A DNA stretch of 64,000 nucleotides from Schlesneria paludicola DSM 18645 (GCF_000255655.1 NZ_JH636435.1:3146621-3210620); one strand, 5' to 3'; positions 1-10,530 are shown, counted from the stretch's first letter. Numbers and translations are program-made. The notes: a model not told the origin generated them from the letters alone.

Positions 1-1
1 G

Positions 2-802
2 CAACAACGAAGCTGCCGACAATTTCAACAGGCGTGTGAACTGGTCCGCAACGGCCGACTGGGAAAACTCCAACGGATCGATATTTCCGTGCCCGTGAAC
101 CCCACCGGCGGACCATTCGCGGCGCAGCCCGTACCCAAGTCACTCGACTGGCAACGATGGCTCGGCCCTGCTCCCGAAGCCGAATACTGCTATGAACGGT
201 ACGGCGGCTTTCGTTTCATTTACGACTACGGCGGCGGGACCATGACCGATTGGGGCGCCCACAACGTGGACATTGCCCACTGGGCCATGGGATTCGACGG
301 TTCCGGCCCGATTGAAGTGAGCGGCAATGCAAAGCTTCCAGAAGTCGAGAACGGCTACAACACACCGCCGAGCTTCGACGTCGAGATGAAATATGCGGAC
401 GATCTGTTGATCCGCGTCCGCACCAATCCCGATGACAGTGGAATTCTTTTCCAGGGCGACGCGGGCCGAATTTACGTCAATCGAAAACGATTGACAGGCG
501 TCCCGGCCGAAGAACTTTCCCACAATCCGCTGCCGCCCGATGCCATGTGCTTTGGTCATCGCCGCACATCAATCTTTACCAACTACAACGTCTCGCACAT
601 TCTGCATTTCTTCGACTGCATCAGGACAGGGCAAACGCCCATTTCCGATGTCGACAGCCAGCATCGCTCGGCCAGTGCGTGCCATGTCGCCAATATCGCC
701 ATGCGGCTGGGACGTACGGTGAAATGGGATCCGTCGACAGAATCGTTCCCGAACGATCCCGAGGCTTCAGCCATGATCGCACGACATCAACGATCCGTGT
801 GA
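2..802 (+). CDS. Gfo/Idh/MocA family oxidoreductase, C-terminal part (5' end outside window)
   Basis: The frame is open from the left edge, so the start lies upstream; 266 residues are visible. The N-terminal NAD(P)-binding Rossmann domain is missing from view. What is seen is the C-terminal alpha/beta domain, with the stretch DWGAHNVDIAHW near visible residue 80, which is typical of planctomycete members of this family, and the family-like block around LVRNGRLGKLQRIDI at the edge. Members oxidise or reduce sugars and inositols with NAD(P); most planctomycete paralogues have no proven substrate. A GTG at 89 could be mistaken for a start, but homologous-looking sequence continues before it. 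The gene converges on the yebC-like gene with only 11 bases between stops. Family assignment is firm; substrate unknown. Confidence 0.88.
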   Translation, partial: QQRSCRQFQQACELVRNGRLGKLQRIDISVPVNPTGGPFAAQPVPKSLDWQRWLGPAPEAEYCYERYGGFRFIYDYGGGTMTDWGAHNVDIAHWAMGFDGSGPIEVSGNAKLPEVENGYNTPPSFDVEMKYADDLLIRVRTNPDDSGILFQGDAGRIYVNRKRLTGVPAEELSHNPLPPDAMCFGHRRTSIFTNYNVSHILHFFDCIRTGQTPISDVDSQHRSASACHVANIAMRLGRTVKWDPSTESFPNDPEASAMIARHQRSV

Positions 803-813
803 CACAGTGACCG

Positions 814-1569
814 TCAGGCACTCGCTTCCAGTTCGGCCATCACCGAATCGGGAATATTGAAGTTTGCGGTGACACTCTGAACGTCGTCGTGGTCTTCCAG
901 GATTTCCATCAGCTTCAAGACCGACCGTGCAGCGTCCGCGTCCAGATCAACGGTGTTCGAGGCAACCCGCATCACTTCGGCTGAATCCATTGGGATCTTA
1001 GCCGCGTCGATCGCGCCCATCACCTCTTGGAATGCATCGGGCGTACAACTGACCTCAAACGATTCACCGAGTTGCTGAACGTCGCTGGCACCCGCTTCGA
1101 GCGCGATTTCGAACAGCTTTTCTTCCGCCACGGATTTTGCGGGGATCTGGATAATTCCCTTCCGCTCGAACATCCAAGCGACGCAGCCGGTACTGCCGAG
1201 GTTCCCGCCATTGACTTCGAAGATCTTCCGGATTTCGCCAGCCGTGCGATTACGATTTTCCGTCAAGATCTCACAGAGCACGGCGACACCGTTCGGCCCG
1301 TAACCTTCGTAGAGAACTTCGTCGTAAGTTTCCGTTTCGAGTTCGCCCGTTCCCTTTTTCACCGCGCGCTCGATGGTGTCGTTGGGCATCGACGCCTTTT
1401 TGGCTCGATCAATGGCATAACGCAGTGCCAGATTCGCAGCGGGATCACCCCCGCCACGACGAGCGGCCACGATGATATATCGCGCAAGCTTGCCGAACAG
1501 CTTGCCTCGCTTCTTATCAACGAGACCTTTTTTGAACGCGATGTTGGCCCAGTGGGAATGTCCTGCCAT
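814..1569 (-). CDS. YebC/PmpR family DNA-binding regulator (TACO1 family)
   Basis: 251 residues, the usual family length of about 240-250. It starts with MAGHSHWANI, the hallmark N-terminus, so I place the start at 1569 although the frame stays open to 1659. The block GGGDPAANLALRYAIDRAKK and the motif YEGYGPNGVAVLCEILTEN are characteristic. The family includes transcription regulators such as PmpR; recent work also links members to translation of proline-rich stretches. Which role applies here cannot be read from sequence. It follows a TPR gene on the same strand with about 110 bases between them. Function class is certain, target unknown. Confidence 0.95.
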   Translation of the reverse strand: MAGHSHWANIAFKKGLVDKKRGKLFGKLARYIIVAARRGGGDPAANLALRYAIDRAKKASMPNDTIERAVKKGTGELETETYDEVLYEGYGPNGVAVLCEILTENRNRTAGEIRKIFEVNGGNLGSTGCVAWMFERKGIIQIPAKSVAEEKLFEIALEAGASDVQQLGESFEVSCTPDAFQEVMGAIDAAKIPMDSAEVMRVASNTVDLDADAARSVLKLMEILEDHDDVQSVTANFNIPDSVMAELEASA

Positions 1570-1681
1570 GTTCTTTGAATCAAAATTGAGGATGAGCGTC
1601 GAATCGGTCAAATCACACCAGAATCGAATCCCGTGCTGCCTGCGATCAGTCAAGCACAATGATCTGGAATGATCCTATTTG

Positions 1682-4003
1682 TCAGGGCGCATCTTTGTCA
1701 GCCGGTTTCGGCTGAATGCCACCATGTTGTTTCAGCTTATCTTTGATCTTATCGATCAACTGGACATCCGAAGTTCCTTCTTCTTCGAGATGTTTCAGCG
1801 CTGTTGTCCAGGCGCTGATCGCTTCGTCCACGTGCATCGCTTTCAGCTTGACGTCGCCCAGATGATCCCAGATCGTGCCATCGCCGCCCATGCTTTTTTG
1901 CGTGGCTTGCTCCAGCGGAGGAATCGCTTCCTCGACTCGGTTCAGTTTGAAGAGGACCCAACCGAGACTGTCGAGATAAGCACCATTGTCTGGCTCCACT
2001 GCCAGTGCCTTGCGAATCATCGATTCCGCGCGGTCCAGGTTCTTGCCTTGGTCCGCCCACAAATATCCCAGGTCATTATTGACTTGGGAATTGTCGGGGT
2101 TGTCCTCCAAGACCTTCTCGAGAATCTCTTCGCCCGTCTTCACATCGCCTTTTTGGACATAGACATTGGAAAGGCTGAATTGCGTCACCAGGATCATCCG
2201 TTTTTCGTCTGGGAAATCCCTGATTAACTGCTCAAACTTCTGAATCGCGTCGTCCCAGCGTTTCGCATGGCCATAGATCCAGGCCTCGTAGAAACGGTAC
2301 TGAGCCTCATCGTCGTCGAGTTTGATCGCTTTCGAAATGGCCGCAAGCGCTTCGTCGGTGCGGTTGTCATAGGCGAGCGCCTGGGCCATCGACGAGTAAG
2401 TCATGGCCTGTCCGCGGTCATTCAACTGCCCGCTATTCAGAATTTCGCCAAAGGCCTCAACCGCTTGCGGATACTTCCTGAGCTTTAGGAACATCTCGGC
2501 CATTTCCAACTGAATCAGAACCGTCGGACGTCCCTCTCGATTCAGCGCAATCGCCATACGGTAGAACTCACCCGACGATTCCGCTTCTTTCATAACCGCG
2601 GCAAACTTGGCCAGAAGAAGCGCCTCTTCGAATTTCAGTTCGTCCGATTTTGCGCGCTTTCGTCCCGATTCAACCAGGGCCTCCATCAGCGCCTTGTCTT
2701 GAGAAATCGCCTTCACTTCAGGCTCAAGCATCGCGATCGCGTCTTCACCACGGGCGAAGCCGCGTCCCAGCGCATCGAGCAATTCATCAGACTTCTGCAT
2801 CTTGCGAAGAACACGAGCCAACCCCGCGTATCCTGACGCATCACCACCTTTACGGAGCATCGAATCGTAGAGATTTCGCGCCCGCTCCAATTCGTTGACA
2901 TCCGTCAGCCGATCGGCCAGGAAATACTGCAGGTCGACATTCTGAGCGTCATTCTCGGCAATGGCTTCCAGACGGCGGATCAGTTCGTCAGAGCGGTTCT
3001 GCTTTGCAAGTATCTCGGCAAGCAACTGATAGGGAAGTCGCCCCTTGGATCGCTTTTGTGCGTCGAAGTATTTGTCGAGTTCAACCAGAGCTTCGTCGTA
3101 CTTCTCTGACAGGAACAGCACGCGCGCCCGGTTATAGCTCAGATTGCCGACACCCAGACGTGGCGACGCTTTTGCCGCTCGCTCAAATGCATCCAACGCC
3201 GACTCAAGACGCTTCGCCTCTAAAAGAACCTGTCCGATCTGCTCGTAGCCCGTCAGCGGATCTGACAACAAGACCTTTTGCGCGCGCTGATCCAGGCCGT
3301 ATTTATCGGGATTCTTTACGACATCGAAAAGAATTTCATAGGCGTCTGCCGCTTGCTCTGTCTGTCCCGTACGAGCGTAAAGCACACCAAGACTTTTCTG
3401 CAGCAAGACGTACTGCGGCGAATGCTTGTCCATTCGCGGAGAATTGACCGCCTGCTCCAAATGCTTGATCGCATCAGGCAACTGTCCAGACTCGGCCGCG
3501 TTACTCGCCAGCAGTTGCTGGATTTTCCAATCATCGGGGTCAAGCTGTGCGACTTTCTCTCCGTACCGCACCGCCGCTTCGAGATTTTTGAATTCGATTT
3601 CGAGAGGAATCAAATACCGGTACAGATCGATGGTATCCGGTTCCAGTTTCACCGCTTTACGGAACGCCTTAAGAGCTTTCTGACGCTCTTGTTTGACGCG
3701 CCCATCAGGAGCCGCGCCTGCTTCGGACGCTTCACGGGGAAACCGGTTGTCGAACATCCGCCCCGTCATGAACCAACCGAGTGCGTCCATCCGCTGTTCG
3801 GTGGCCGCAGATCGAGGCTTAACCGGATTCAGTGGCAGTGCCACGTCGTCCGCGTCCTGAAGCGAGTAACCACGAGACAATGATGTCCCTGGAGTTGCCG
3901 CCTCCGCCGGGGCCGCAGCCGCCTCTTGTGCGGCGGCTCGATCAACCAATGCGACGAGACACAGAACCGCTAACAGAATCCGCTGCTGAGGTGCGGGACG
4001 CAT
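1682..4003 (-). CDS. secreted TPR-repeat protein
   Basis: 773 residues. A Sec signal peptide occupies about residues 1-25 (hydrophobic LLAVLCLVALV, likely cut after RAAA), so the product is exported to the periplasm or cell surface. From about residue 120 onward there are tetratricopeptide repeats through most of the chain; the best units lie in the last third, for example around NNDLGYLWADQGKNLDRAES and YLDSLGWVLFKLNRVEEA. The tail is short, charged and ends DKDAP. TPR arrays bind partner proteins; no enzyme domain is seen. The ATG at 4003 follows a good AGGAG about 8 bases upstream. Overall it resembles the cluster of planctomycete exported TPR scaffolds; partner unknown. Confidence 0.85.
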   Translation of the reverse strand: MRPAPQQRILLAVLCLVALVDRAAAQEAAAAPAEAATPGTSLSRGYSLQDADDVALPLNPVKPRSAATEQRMDALGWFMTGRMFDNRFPREASEAGAAPDGRVKQERQKALKAFRKAVKLEPDTIDLYRYLIPLEIEFKNLEAAVRYGEKVAQLDPDDWKIQQLLASNAAESGQLPDAIKHLEQAVNSPRMDKHSPQYVLLQKSLGVLYARTGQTEQAADAYEILFDVVKNPDKYGLDQRAQKVLLSDPLTGYEQIGQVLLEAKRLESALDAFERAAKASPRLGVGNLSYNRARVLFLSEKYDEALVELDKYFDAQKRSKGRLPYQLLAEILAKQNRSDELIRRLEAIAENDAQNVDLQYFLADRLTDVNELERARNLYDSMLRKGGDASGYAGLARVLRKMQKSDELLDALGRGFARGEDAIAMLEPEVKAISQDKALMEALVESGRKRAKSDELKFEEALLLAKFAAVMKEAESSGEFYRMAIALNREGRPTVLIQLEMAEMFLKLRKYPQAVEAFGEILNSGQLNDRGQAMTYSSMAQALAYDNRTDEALAAISKAIKLDDDEAQYRFYEAWIYGHAKRWDDAIQKFEQLIRDFPDEKRMILVTQFSLSNVYVQKGDVKTGEEILEKVLEDNPDNSQVNNDLGYLWADQGKNLDRAESMIRKALAVEPDNGAYLDSLGWVLFKLNRVEEAIPPLEQATQKSMGGDGTIWDHLGDVKLKAMHVDEAISAWTTALKHLEEEGTSDVQLIDKIKDKLKQHGGIQPKPADKDAP

Positions 4004-4026
4004 TGTTCGATCTCCTTCAATGCCGC

Positions 4027-4055
4027 GTATGACAACCTGTGAGGTTGTCTCATAC
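4027..4055 (-). promoter_or_regulatory. hairpin in the leader of the TPR gene
   Basis: An 8-base perfect inverted repeat (gacaacct / aggttgtc, 4031-4038 and 4042-4049) with a 3-base loop, extended by gtat/atac on the outside. It lies about 25 bases upstream of the TPR start codon at 4003. There is no T-run after it, so a leader structure or operator is more likely than an intrinsic terminator. Confidence 0.4.
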
Positions 4056-4181
4056 TCTGAAATTCCGTTTCCGAGGGCTCTGTGTCAACCCCATCCCTTT
4101 CGAAGATCGAAATCGAAGGAGGATGCCGAGTCTGAATACGTCAATCCGCTGACAATTCCGCGAGAATCAGCGAGCCTTCAT

Positions 4182-5075
4182 TCAGCGACTTTTCTTCGTG
4201 ACTTTCTTCACGACCGTCGTCTTTTTATCGACAGGCGTTGAAGCCGCCGATTCTTTGACGCGTCGTTTTTCGGGAGGAGTCGCCGTGGCGGCAGGTGCCG
4301 GCGCATCTTTCTTCGGCGGAACCTTCTTAGGAGCGGCGGCCTTCGTGATCTTTTCAGGTCCGTGCTTGATCAATTCGGCCAGACGGTCCATGGCCGTGTC
4401 GGTATCGTGCCCACCTTCCGGTGCGGGATACTTTGACAGGTCGAATGCGGCCTGCAATTTCTGGTCAGACGCCAGACAGCGAAGCGTGTAGACGAACCCT
4501 TCCACTTCCGCCTTGCGAACCGCCCCCTTCATCGTCTCGCCGATTTGCTCTTGCGTCTGATTGGGAACAGCCAGACCGAGCCAGACGAGCAGACGAGCCG
4601 TCGCCTGATCGATGGGGATCATATGGGCGCCCGTCACTTCATGCAGAGTGAAATCGCGGACGAACGGCGACAGATCCTTGATCTTCGCCAATTGCTTGGT
4701 CGCAAGATCGAGCGTCTTCTTGCGCAGACTTTCGAATTCGAACGCATAGGATTTGTCGAAAACGAACTTCAGCACCGAGATCACCCGAAATGCGCGCCAT
4801 TCCGCGGCGGGTTGTCCGGCAAACGCCCGCTCAATCTCGCCGACCGTACTAACGCGAACTTCGTTCAAGTCCGGAAATTCGGTGAACAAATTCTTGAACG
4901 AAACATCTGCGGCTTCGACCGTCGAATCTTCGAGGCAGATCGCGTACAGCATCGTTTCCAGTACCGGCTTTCCCCCTTTGGGGACCAAGACCTTGTAATG
5001 CTTCTTGATGATTGGAAACAGCTTCTTGAGAAGCGCTGCCCGATCGGACGCCTTGGCACGGGACGCTGCAACCAT
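4182..5075 (-). CDS. endonuclease III-like (HhH-GPD fold) protein with altered active site
   Basis: 297 residues. Residues about 10-165 follow the helix pattern of the HhH-GPD DNA glycosylase family: KPVLETMLYAICLEDST matches the first core helix, and IPIDQATARLLVWLGL matches the segment that carries the catalytic Asp in endonuclease III. However, the helix-hairpin-helix LPGVGRKTA of Nth is replaced by LSPFVRDFT, so the catalytic Lys is an Asp here, and no Cys-rich iron-sulfur loop follows. From about residue 235 the chain becomes a Lys/Pro/Ala-rich tail, probably unstructured and able to bind nucleic acid. It lies 162 bases after rbfA on the same strand. The fold is inferred from motif order; DNA repair activity is doubtful. 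Confidence 0.65.
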   Translation of the reverse strand: MVAASRAKASDRAALLKKLFPIIKKHYKVLVPKGGKPVLETMLYAICLEDSTVEAADVSFKNLFTEFPDLNEVRVSTVGEIERAFAGQPAAEWRAFRVISVLKFVFDKSYAFEFESLRKKTLDLATKQLAKIKDLSPFVRDFTLHEVTGAHMIPIDQATARLLVWLGLAVPNQTQEQIGETMKGAVRKAEVEGFVYTLRCLASDQKLQAAFDLSKYPAPEGGHDTDTAMDRLAELIKHGPEKITKAAAPKKVPPKKDAPAPAATATPPEKRRVKESAASTPVDKKTTVVKKVTKKSR

Positions 5076-5237
5076 GGGCTTGTCTCAACTCCGTTCTAAA
5101 TTGCATTCAACTCGATGACCGCACGATGGCTCTTCTGATCACATCATGCAGGGGTATTACCGACAGCGAATGCAAACAACCTTCAAAGGAACAATCACGG
5201 TCGAATCAGGCACGAAACCTCGATTCACGACGGTCAG

Positions 5238-5696
5238 TTAGGGTGTCTTCGCTTTTCTCGCCTGGCTCTCGTCATCGACGATGTCCGCATCGTCTTCGAT
5301 CGCCTCGTCATCCTCGTCCAGAGGATCGTCATCCTGGTGACTGCCGGACGACTCGTCGGGCATCACAGCGCGCAAGGCCTGCGATGTCTCGGCGGTATTT
5401 TTCAGCCCGGGGTCCAGGACGAATTTCAGCACAGGTGTATTCTTCGTCTGCAACCGATCCGCGACTTTGGCCTGAATGAATCCGCGGGCTGACTCCAAAC
5501 CGTGCATGGTCAGCGACTGAGCTTTTGCGTCACCCATCACTGAGACATACACCTTGGCCGACCGCAAATCGCCGCTGACCTCGGCTCGAAGCACCGTAAC
5601 ATTCTTGACGCGCGGATCACGCAGACCGACCAGGATCGTCATGCTGACCGACTCGCGAATGGCTTCGGCGGCTTTAGCGACGCGACGTGTATTCAT
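5238..5696 (-). CDS. rbfA: ribosome-binding factor A
   Basis: 152 residues. RbfA is a KH-fold protein that binds the 30S subunit and helps mature the 16S rRNA 5' end. Residues 1-110 match the family: the N-terminal helix MNTRRVAKAAEAIRES, then DPRVKNVTVLRAEVSGDLRSAKVYVSV and a final LKFVLDPGLKN corresponding to the usual PxLxFxxD strand. The C-terminal 40 residues are very acidic (DDDPLDEDDEAIEDDADIVDD) and go beyond the compact family core. It follows infB on the same strand after 80 bases, the classical order, so co-transcription is likely. The ATG at 5696 has GAGG close upstream. Confidence 0.95.
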   Translation of the reverse strand: MNTRRVAKAAEAIRESVSMTILVGLRDPRVKNVTVLRAEVSGDLRSAKVYVSVMGDAKAQSLTMHGLESARGFIQAKVADRLQTKNTPVLKFVLDPGLKNTAETSQALRAVMPDESSGSHQDDDPLDEDDEAIEDDADIVDDESQARKAKTP

Positions 5697-5776
5697 GAAA
5701 CCTCGGATTCATTCGGCCCATCGGGACCAATTCTTCGAAAGCACACCTTCCGACGGACCACGGATCTACAACACGA

Positions 5777-8659
5777 CTACAAAGTTCGTTTGACTTCCTC
5801 GATCTTAAACGCCTCGAGCAAATCACCTTCCTTGATATCGTTGAAATTCTCCAATCGAATCCCGCACTCCATCCCTTCGCGAACTTCACGTGCATCATCT
5901 TTTTCACGCTTCAGCGATGCGATGCTGTAGGTGTTGATGATCTTCTGATCGCGAATCAGATGAATCCGACTTGAACGTTCGATGTTTCCATTCAACACGC
6001 GGCAACCGGCAATCGTACCGAATCGCGTAATGCTGAATGTTCGCAACACGATCGCCCGCCCCGTGGCCACTTCTTTCTGCTCGGGACGAAGCATCCCTTC
6101 CAGAATACGTCGAATCTCGTCCATCACCTCGTAGATGATGTTATATCGACGGATTTCGACGCCTTCCTGCTGAGCCAGAAGCTGTGCTCGATCGTCCGCG
6201 ATCACATGGAACGCGAAGATGACCGCATTCGAAGCCGACGCCAGATAGACATCGCTCTCGTTCACACCACCAACACCTTCATGCAGCACCTTGACACGCA
6301 CTTCGTCATGCTCAAATTTGCTGAGCTCGCTTCGCAATGCTTCGAGCGAACCAGGCGAATCCGCTTTGACGATGACAGCCAGATCTTGAACCTGACCTTC
6401 GGCCGCCGCGTTGAGGATATCTTCGAGCGTCCGCTTCCCACCCATGTTGGCCAGGACCGACGCACGACCTTTTTGACGTCGCGTTTCTGCCGCATCTCGC
6501 GCCGCATCGACATCCGACAGAACCAGGAACTGCTCCCCGGCACCTGGAACGATGTCGAGTCCCGCGACCTTAATCGGCGTCGAAGGCAACGCCTCCTGAA
6601 GTTCTTCGTCGCGTTCGTTGTACATCGCACGGATACGACCATAGGCCGTACCGCACAGGATGACATCGCCCAGTCGCAACGTACCTCGTTGAACGATCAG
6701 CCACGCAAGCGGGCCTCGCCCTTCGTCACGGAACGCTTCCAGACAAACGCCCGATGCCGGACGATTGGGATTTGCGGTGAACTCGTGCAACTCGGCGGTC
6801 AATAGCAACGTGTCCAGCAGCTCGCTCAGCCCCTGTCCCGTCAGCCCCGAAGTTCGAACGACTTCAACGTCGCCGCCCCACTCGGATGCCAGAACATTCT
6901 GAGCGGACAGTTCCGTCAGCACGCGTTGTTCATTGCGTTCGGGCAAATCGATCTTATTCATCGCCACAACCATCGGCACGCCGGCCGCACGGGTGTGCGA
7001 GATACATTCCACCGTTTGTGGCATCACGCCGTCGTTGGCCGCGACCACCAGCACCACGATGTCCGTGACATGGGCACCACGCGCACGCATTTCACCGAAC
7101 GCCGCATGACCAGGCGTATCCACAAATGTCAACTTATGACCATTGTGTTCGATTTGGTACGCCGCGATATGTTGAGTAATCCCACCGTACTCGGACGCGG
7201 CAACGTTGGCCGAACGGAGTTTATCAACAAGAGTCGTCTTACCATGGTCGACGTGCCCGAGGATCGTGATGATCGGCGGACGCGGCAGCAGGTCTTCAGG
7301 ACGATCTTCGCCCGAAACAACTTCTGTCACTTCATCCTCAATGGTTTTCTCGCGACGAATCTGCAGATCGACGCCCAAGTCCAGACAGATCTCGATGGCG
7401 ACATCTTCTTCCAGCGCGGAATTGATCGTCACCATATCGCCACGCTGCCACAGAATCTGCATGATCGCCTTGGCAGGACGCCCGATCCCTTCAGACAATG
7501 ATCGGACCGTCAGCGGAAGTTCCAGCTCTGCCGTAGACTTCAACGGCACCGGCCCCGAACGACGATGTGGTTTTGGCCGAACGCGCGATCCGCGTCCACC
7601 ACGATCTTCCTCTTCGTCAATGTCTTTCAACGTCACCTTGCGACGTTGGTTCCGTGCTTCTTGAAGTGACGCACCACCAACGTGCTTCTTGACTTTTGAA
7701 TCGTCTGTTTCTTCATCGCCCGGCTTCTTCTTCGAAGTCGTTTCCGGACGCTTCCGAAGAATCTGACCAAGTGGCGCTTCTTTGGATGGCGTTTCGGCAT
7801 TGAATCGTTGCACCGGCCGCTGAGGAGTCGCATCTTCCGGCTTCGGCGTTTTCACCACGGGTGGTGCTTTGAAACGCGGAATCTCGGCGATCAACGGACC
7901 GGAAGGCTTCGCCTTCTTAATTGGCGCACCCGCTTTGGCTCCACCCATATCGGCAGTGCCGCGCGACACCATTGTCCGCATGGATCGCTGTGGCAATGAC
8001 GGCGGCGCGAAATCGCCTCGCGGCGATGCCGAAGGCGGCGGCGCAAGAATCCCGCGATCGTCTTCAGACGCCTTCGGCGCAGACGGTGCTCGAGAAACAG
8101 GTGCCATTGGGGCAGCAGGAACGGGAGCCGCAACTGGCTTTTCGACTGGCTCCACAACGGCAACCGGCGGAGGCGGAGCAACGTCCACCACTTCCGCAAC
8201 CTCTTCCGCCACAACCTCTTCGAGCGGAGGCGTCACCGTCTCTGCCACAACCACTTCCGGTGGTTCGGCCGGAACGGCAATTTCCTCATGCTCAACCGGG
8301 GCTGGCGCCTCCTCTTTGGGAGGCTCGCTCTCACTGATCCGCGAGCGCGGAACCATGAGTGGCGGCTTTGCGCCCATCACACGAATCGGACGAGGTTTCA
8401 ACGCCAGATCGGCAGCAGGTTCGCGAGAGGCCATAACAGGTGAAGCTTTCGCCGGTGCAGCAGCAGCAACCGCAGTCGAGGCTGGCGCGCTACCGGCGGT
8501 CGCCGATCGCATCACACCCAAGACACGGTCTTTCTCTTCTGGCGAAATGCTCGCCAATGCGGAATTCTTGATCGTGATTCCGGCTTTCGCACAGTAATCG
8601 ATCAATAACTTGCTATCGATATCAAGCTCTTTGGCAAGAGCGAAGATTCGTATTTTCAA
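5777..8659 (-). CDS. infB: translation initiation factor IF-2
   Basis: 960 residues from a TTG start at 8659, chosen because the product then begins (M)[15 protein letters not shown], the normal IF-2 N-terminus, and GAAGGA sits 6 bases upstream; the frame itself is open to 8731. Domains: IF2_N about 1-50; a long Pro/Ala/Glu-rich linker about 55-370; second IF2_N-like segment about 380-440; GTPase domain with G1 GHVDHGKT at 468-475, G3 DTPGH at 514-518 and G4 NKID at 568-571; then the beta-barrel and C-terminal fMet-tRNA-binding domains. IF-2 brings initiator tRNA to the 30S subunit. The G5 position reads TSGLTGQG rather than the common SAKTGQG. Part of nusA-infB-rbfA. Confidence 0.97.
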   Translation of the reverse strand: MKIRIFALAKELDIDSKLLIDYCAKAGITIKNSALASISPEEKDRVLGVMRSATAGSAPASTAVAAAAPAKASPVMASREPAADLALKPRPIRVMGAKPPLMVPRSRISESEPPKEEAPAPVEHEEIAVPAEPPEVVVAETVTPPLEEVVAEEVAEVVDVAPPPPVAVVEPVEKPVAAPVPAAPMAPVSRAPSAPKASEDDRGILAPPPSASPRGDFAPPSLPQRSMRTMVSRGTADMGGAKAGAPIKKAKPSGPLIAEIPRFKAPPVVKTPKPEDATPQRPVQRFNAETPSKEAPLGQILRKRPETTSKKKPGDEETDDSKVKKHVGGASLQEARNQRRKVTLKDIDEEEDRGGRGSRVRPKPHRRSGPVPLKSTAELELPLTVRSLSEGIGRPAKAIMQILWQRGDMVTINSALEEDVAIEICLDLGVDLQIRREKTIEDEVTEVVSGEDRPEDLLPRPPIITILGHVDHGKTTLVDKLRSANVAASEYGGITQHIAAYQIEHNGHKLTFVDTPGHAAFGEMRARGAHVTDIVVLVVAANDGVMPQTVECISHTRAAGVPMVVAMNKIDLPERNEQRVLTELSAQNVLASEWGGDVEVVRTSGLTGQGLSELLDTLLLTAELHEFTANPNRPASGVCLEAFRDEGRGPLAWLIVQRGTLRLGDVILCGTAYGRIRAMYNERDEELQEALPSTPIKVAGLDIVPGAGEQFLVLSDVDAARDAAETRRQKGRASVLANMGGKRTLEDILNAAAEGQVQDLAVIVKADSPGSLEALRSELSKFEHDEVRVKVLHEGVGGVNESDVYLASASNAVIFAFHVIADDRAQLLAQQEGVEIRRYNIIYEVMDEIRRILEGMLRPEQKEVATGRAIVLRTFSITRFGTIAGCRVLNGNIERSSRIHLIRDQKIINTYSIASLKREKDDAREVREGMECGIRLENFNDIKEGDLLEAFKIEEVKRTL

Positions 8660-9084
8660 ACGCCAGTCCTTCGTAGGGAAAAGCCCCTCCGGAATCCGGA
8701 GTGTCGGCGACAACCAAAGGGTGCCGCTCAAACACTACCAGCCCGGCACCGCTACCCGAAATGAATTTTTCTCAAACGCCATCGGAACCGAGTCGTTCTC
8801 ACAAACAAAACGCTCATTGACCGAGCGTTTGCGAGATTCTGCGACTCTGGTTCGCGAGTACTTCGCTCAAACTTTGTGATGACGACGTTGAACTTCGGGC
8901 TGCCAACCCAATGTGGCCGTATTTTACGGGCTTGACTACATCCCTAAAAGAGGCTTACCGCGTTCCTGAACGCGACACACTATCATACGTGCCGCCATTT
9001 CCGAAATCACGAACCAAACGACTACCAAAATAAATTATCACCTACGGGTCACAAAAACCCAGTTTTTTAATTTCACGGCCCCAA
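8660..9084. other. nusA-infB intergenic region without a gene
   Basis: 425 bases between the nusA stop and the infB start; these genes are normally nearly adjacent. It contains the hairpin described separately at 8808-8830, a smaller hairpin cgcgtt/aacgcg at 8959-8974, and a short gggt/accc hairpin followed by a T-run near 9047-9076 on the plus strand. No convincing coding frame is seen. A leader or internal promoter for infB is the simplest reading. Confidence 0.5.
8808..8830 (-). terminator. hairpin between nusA and infB, possible attenuator
   Basis: Perfect 8-base inverted repeat aaacgctc (8808-8815) and gagcgttt (8823-8830) with a 7-base loop. In the leftward direction the stem is followed at once by TTTTGTTTGT, so it has the form of a weak intrinsic terminator or attenuator about 150 bases upstream of the infB start. 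Confidence 0.45.
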
Positions 9085-10461
9085 TCACGCCCCGTCGCCC
9101 CCTGGAGATGGCTCCTCGGCTGGTGCAGCATCTTCCGACACCGCCCCGCCAGCTTCCGCCTCTGCAACGGGCTCGACGTTCTCCACCGGAGTGGGTTCAA
9201 CCTTTTCCACTGGAGACTTCTCTTGAACGGGAGTCCGATTCCGCTCGTTACCCCCCGACGAACCTTGTGACTTCTCTTGGGCGCGGCGTTGACGCTCTTC
9301 CCGCTCGAGCCGCTCACTTTCCTGCTCGGCATGAGCCACGATCTCGTCGCACTGCTCTTCCGTCAGGCCACCCATCTCCGCCAACTGATCAGGCTCAATG
9401 ACCGACAAGTCGTCGAAGCTCAAAAACCCTTGAGCAACAAGACTTTCGGCCAAATCACTCGTGACACCCGGCGTTTCAGAGAACGCCTGCACCGCACGCT
9501 CGAGCTGCTCATCCAGCTCCTCACGCGTCATCACCTCAATATCCCAACCCACCAGCTTCGAAGCAAGACGGACGTTTTGTCCTCGCTTGCCGATTGCCAG
9601 CGACAACTGATCATCTCGCACCAACACGATCACGCGCCCGAGCATCGGACACAGGATCACATCTTCGACTTCGGCTGGCTGCAATGCATTCGGCACAAGC
9701 ACCTGAAGCGAATCGTTCCAGCGAACGATGTCAATCTTCTCATCACCCAACTCACCGGTGATGTTTTTAATACGTGCCCCACGAACACCAACACATGCAC
9801 CAACGGCGTCAATGTTATTGTCGATACAACTGACAGCCACCTTCGAGCGATAGCCGGCTTCGCGAGCGAGTGACCGAACTTCGATGATTCGCTCGGAGAC
9901 TTCTGGAATTTCCAGCTCAAACAGCCGTCGCACAAACTCGACATGAATTCGCGACAGAATAATCTTCACGCGACTTCCGGACTTACGCACTTCCAGAACA
10001 ATTGCACGAACCCGATCACCGACGCGGAACATCTCGCCTGGAATCTGTTCACCACGTGGCAGCAAACCTTCAACCTTGCCGAGGTTGACGATCGATGAAC
10101 CGCCTTCCAGCTTGGAAACCGTTCCCGTCACAATCTGATTTCGCTGCTCAACATATTCGTCGAACAGTGCATCGCGTTCTGCTTCGCGAATCTTCTGAAT
10201 CATCACCTGCTTGGCGGTCTGAGCGGAGATACGCCCCAACAACTCGCCCAAAGCATCGGCATCGACATCTTGACCGTTCGTTTTGACCGTGGGGTGCCCC
10301 CCGATCCGATCGACATGCACTTCGATGGTTTCTTCTTCGCCGTAGTGCTTGCGCGCGGCCGACAAAATGGCCTGCTCGATCCCTTCGAACACAATCTCCT
10401 TGTCAATACTCTTATCTCGATGAATCGCATCAACGATTCTCAAGAGTTCGGGACCGTTCAT
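9085..10461 (-). CDS. nusA: transcription termination/antitermination protein NusA
   Basis: 458 residues from the ATG at 10461, which has AGAGGT 6 bases upstream; the frame runs on to 10488. Order of domains: NusA N-terminal domain (about 1-125) that contacts RNA polymerase; S1 domain ([18 protein letters not shown], about 130-200); two KH domains, including [20 protein letters not shown] and [19 protein letters not shown]; one helix-hairpin-helix-like acidic repeat (about 340-395); and a Glu/Arg-rich then Pro/Glu/Ala-rich tail ending PSPGGDGA. NusA controls pausing and termination. There is no rimP upstream, unlike the classical operon. An intrinsic terminator-like hairpin sits 70 bases ahead of the start. 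Confidence 0.96.
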   Translation of the reverse strand: MNGPELLRIVDAIHRDKSIDKEIVFEGIEQAILSAARKHYGEEETIEVHVDRIGGHPTVKTNGQDVDADALGELLGRISAQTAKQVMIQKIREAERDALFDEYVEQRNQIVTGTVSKLEGGSSIVNLGKVEGLLPRGEQIPGEMFRVGDRVRAIVLEVRKSGSRVKIILSRIHVEFVRRLFELEIPEVSERIIEVRSLAREAGYRSKVAVSCIDNNIDAVGACVGVRGARIKNITGELGDEKIDIVRWNDSLQVLVPNALQPAEVEDVILCPMLGRVIVLVRDDQLSLAIGKRGQNVRLASKLVGWDIEVMTREELDEQLERAVQAFSETPGVTSDLAESLVAQGFLSFDDLSVIEPDQLAEMGGLTEEQCDEIVAHAEQESERLEREERQRRAQEKSQGSSGGNERNRTPVQEKSPVEKVEPTPVENVEPVAEAEAGGAVSEDAAPAEEPSPGGDGA

Positions 10462-10530
10462 CGTATGACCTCTACTGCCGAGCGGCAAAGACCGCGATAT
10501 TTATCGTCGACCAGAGTTTCCGTCCGTGGA

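Noticed and set aside
7869..8597. Gly/Ala/Thr-rich 242-codon frame opposite the IF-2 linker
   Set aside because: Antisense reading of the Pro/Ala/Glu-rich linker; such repeats give open frames by chance.
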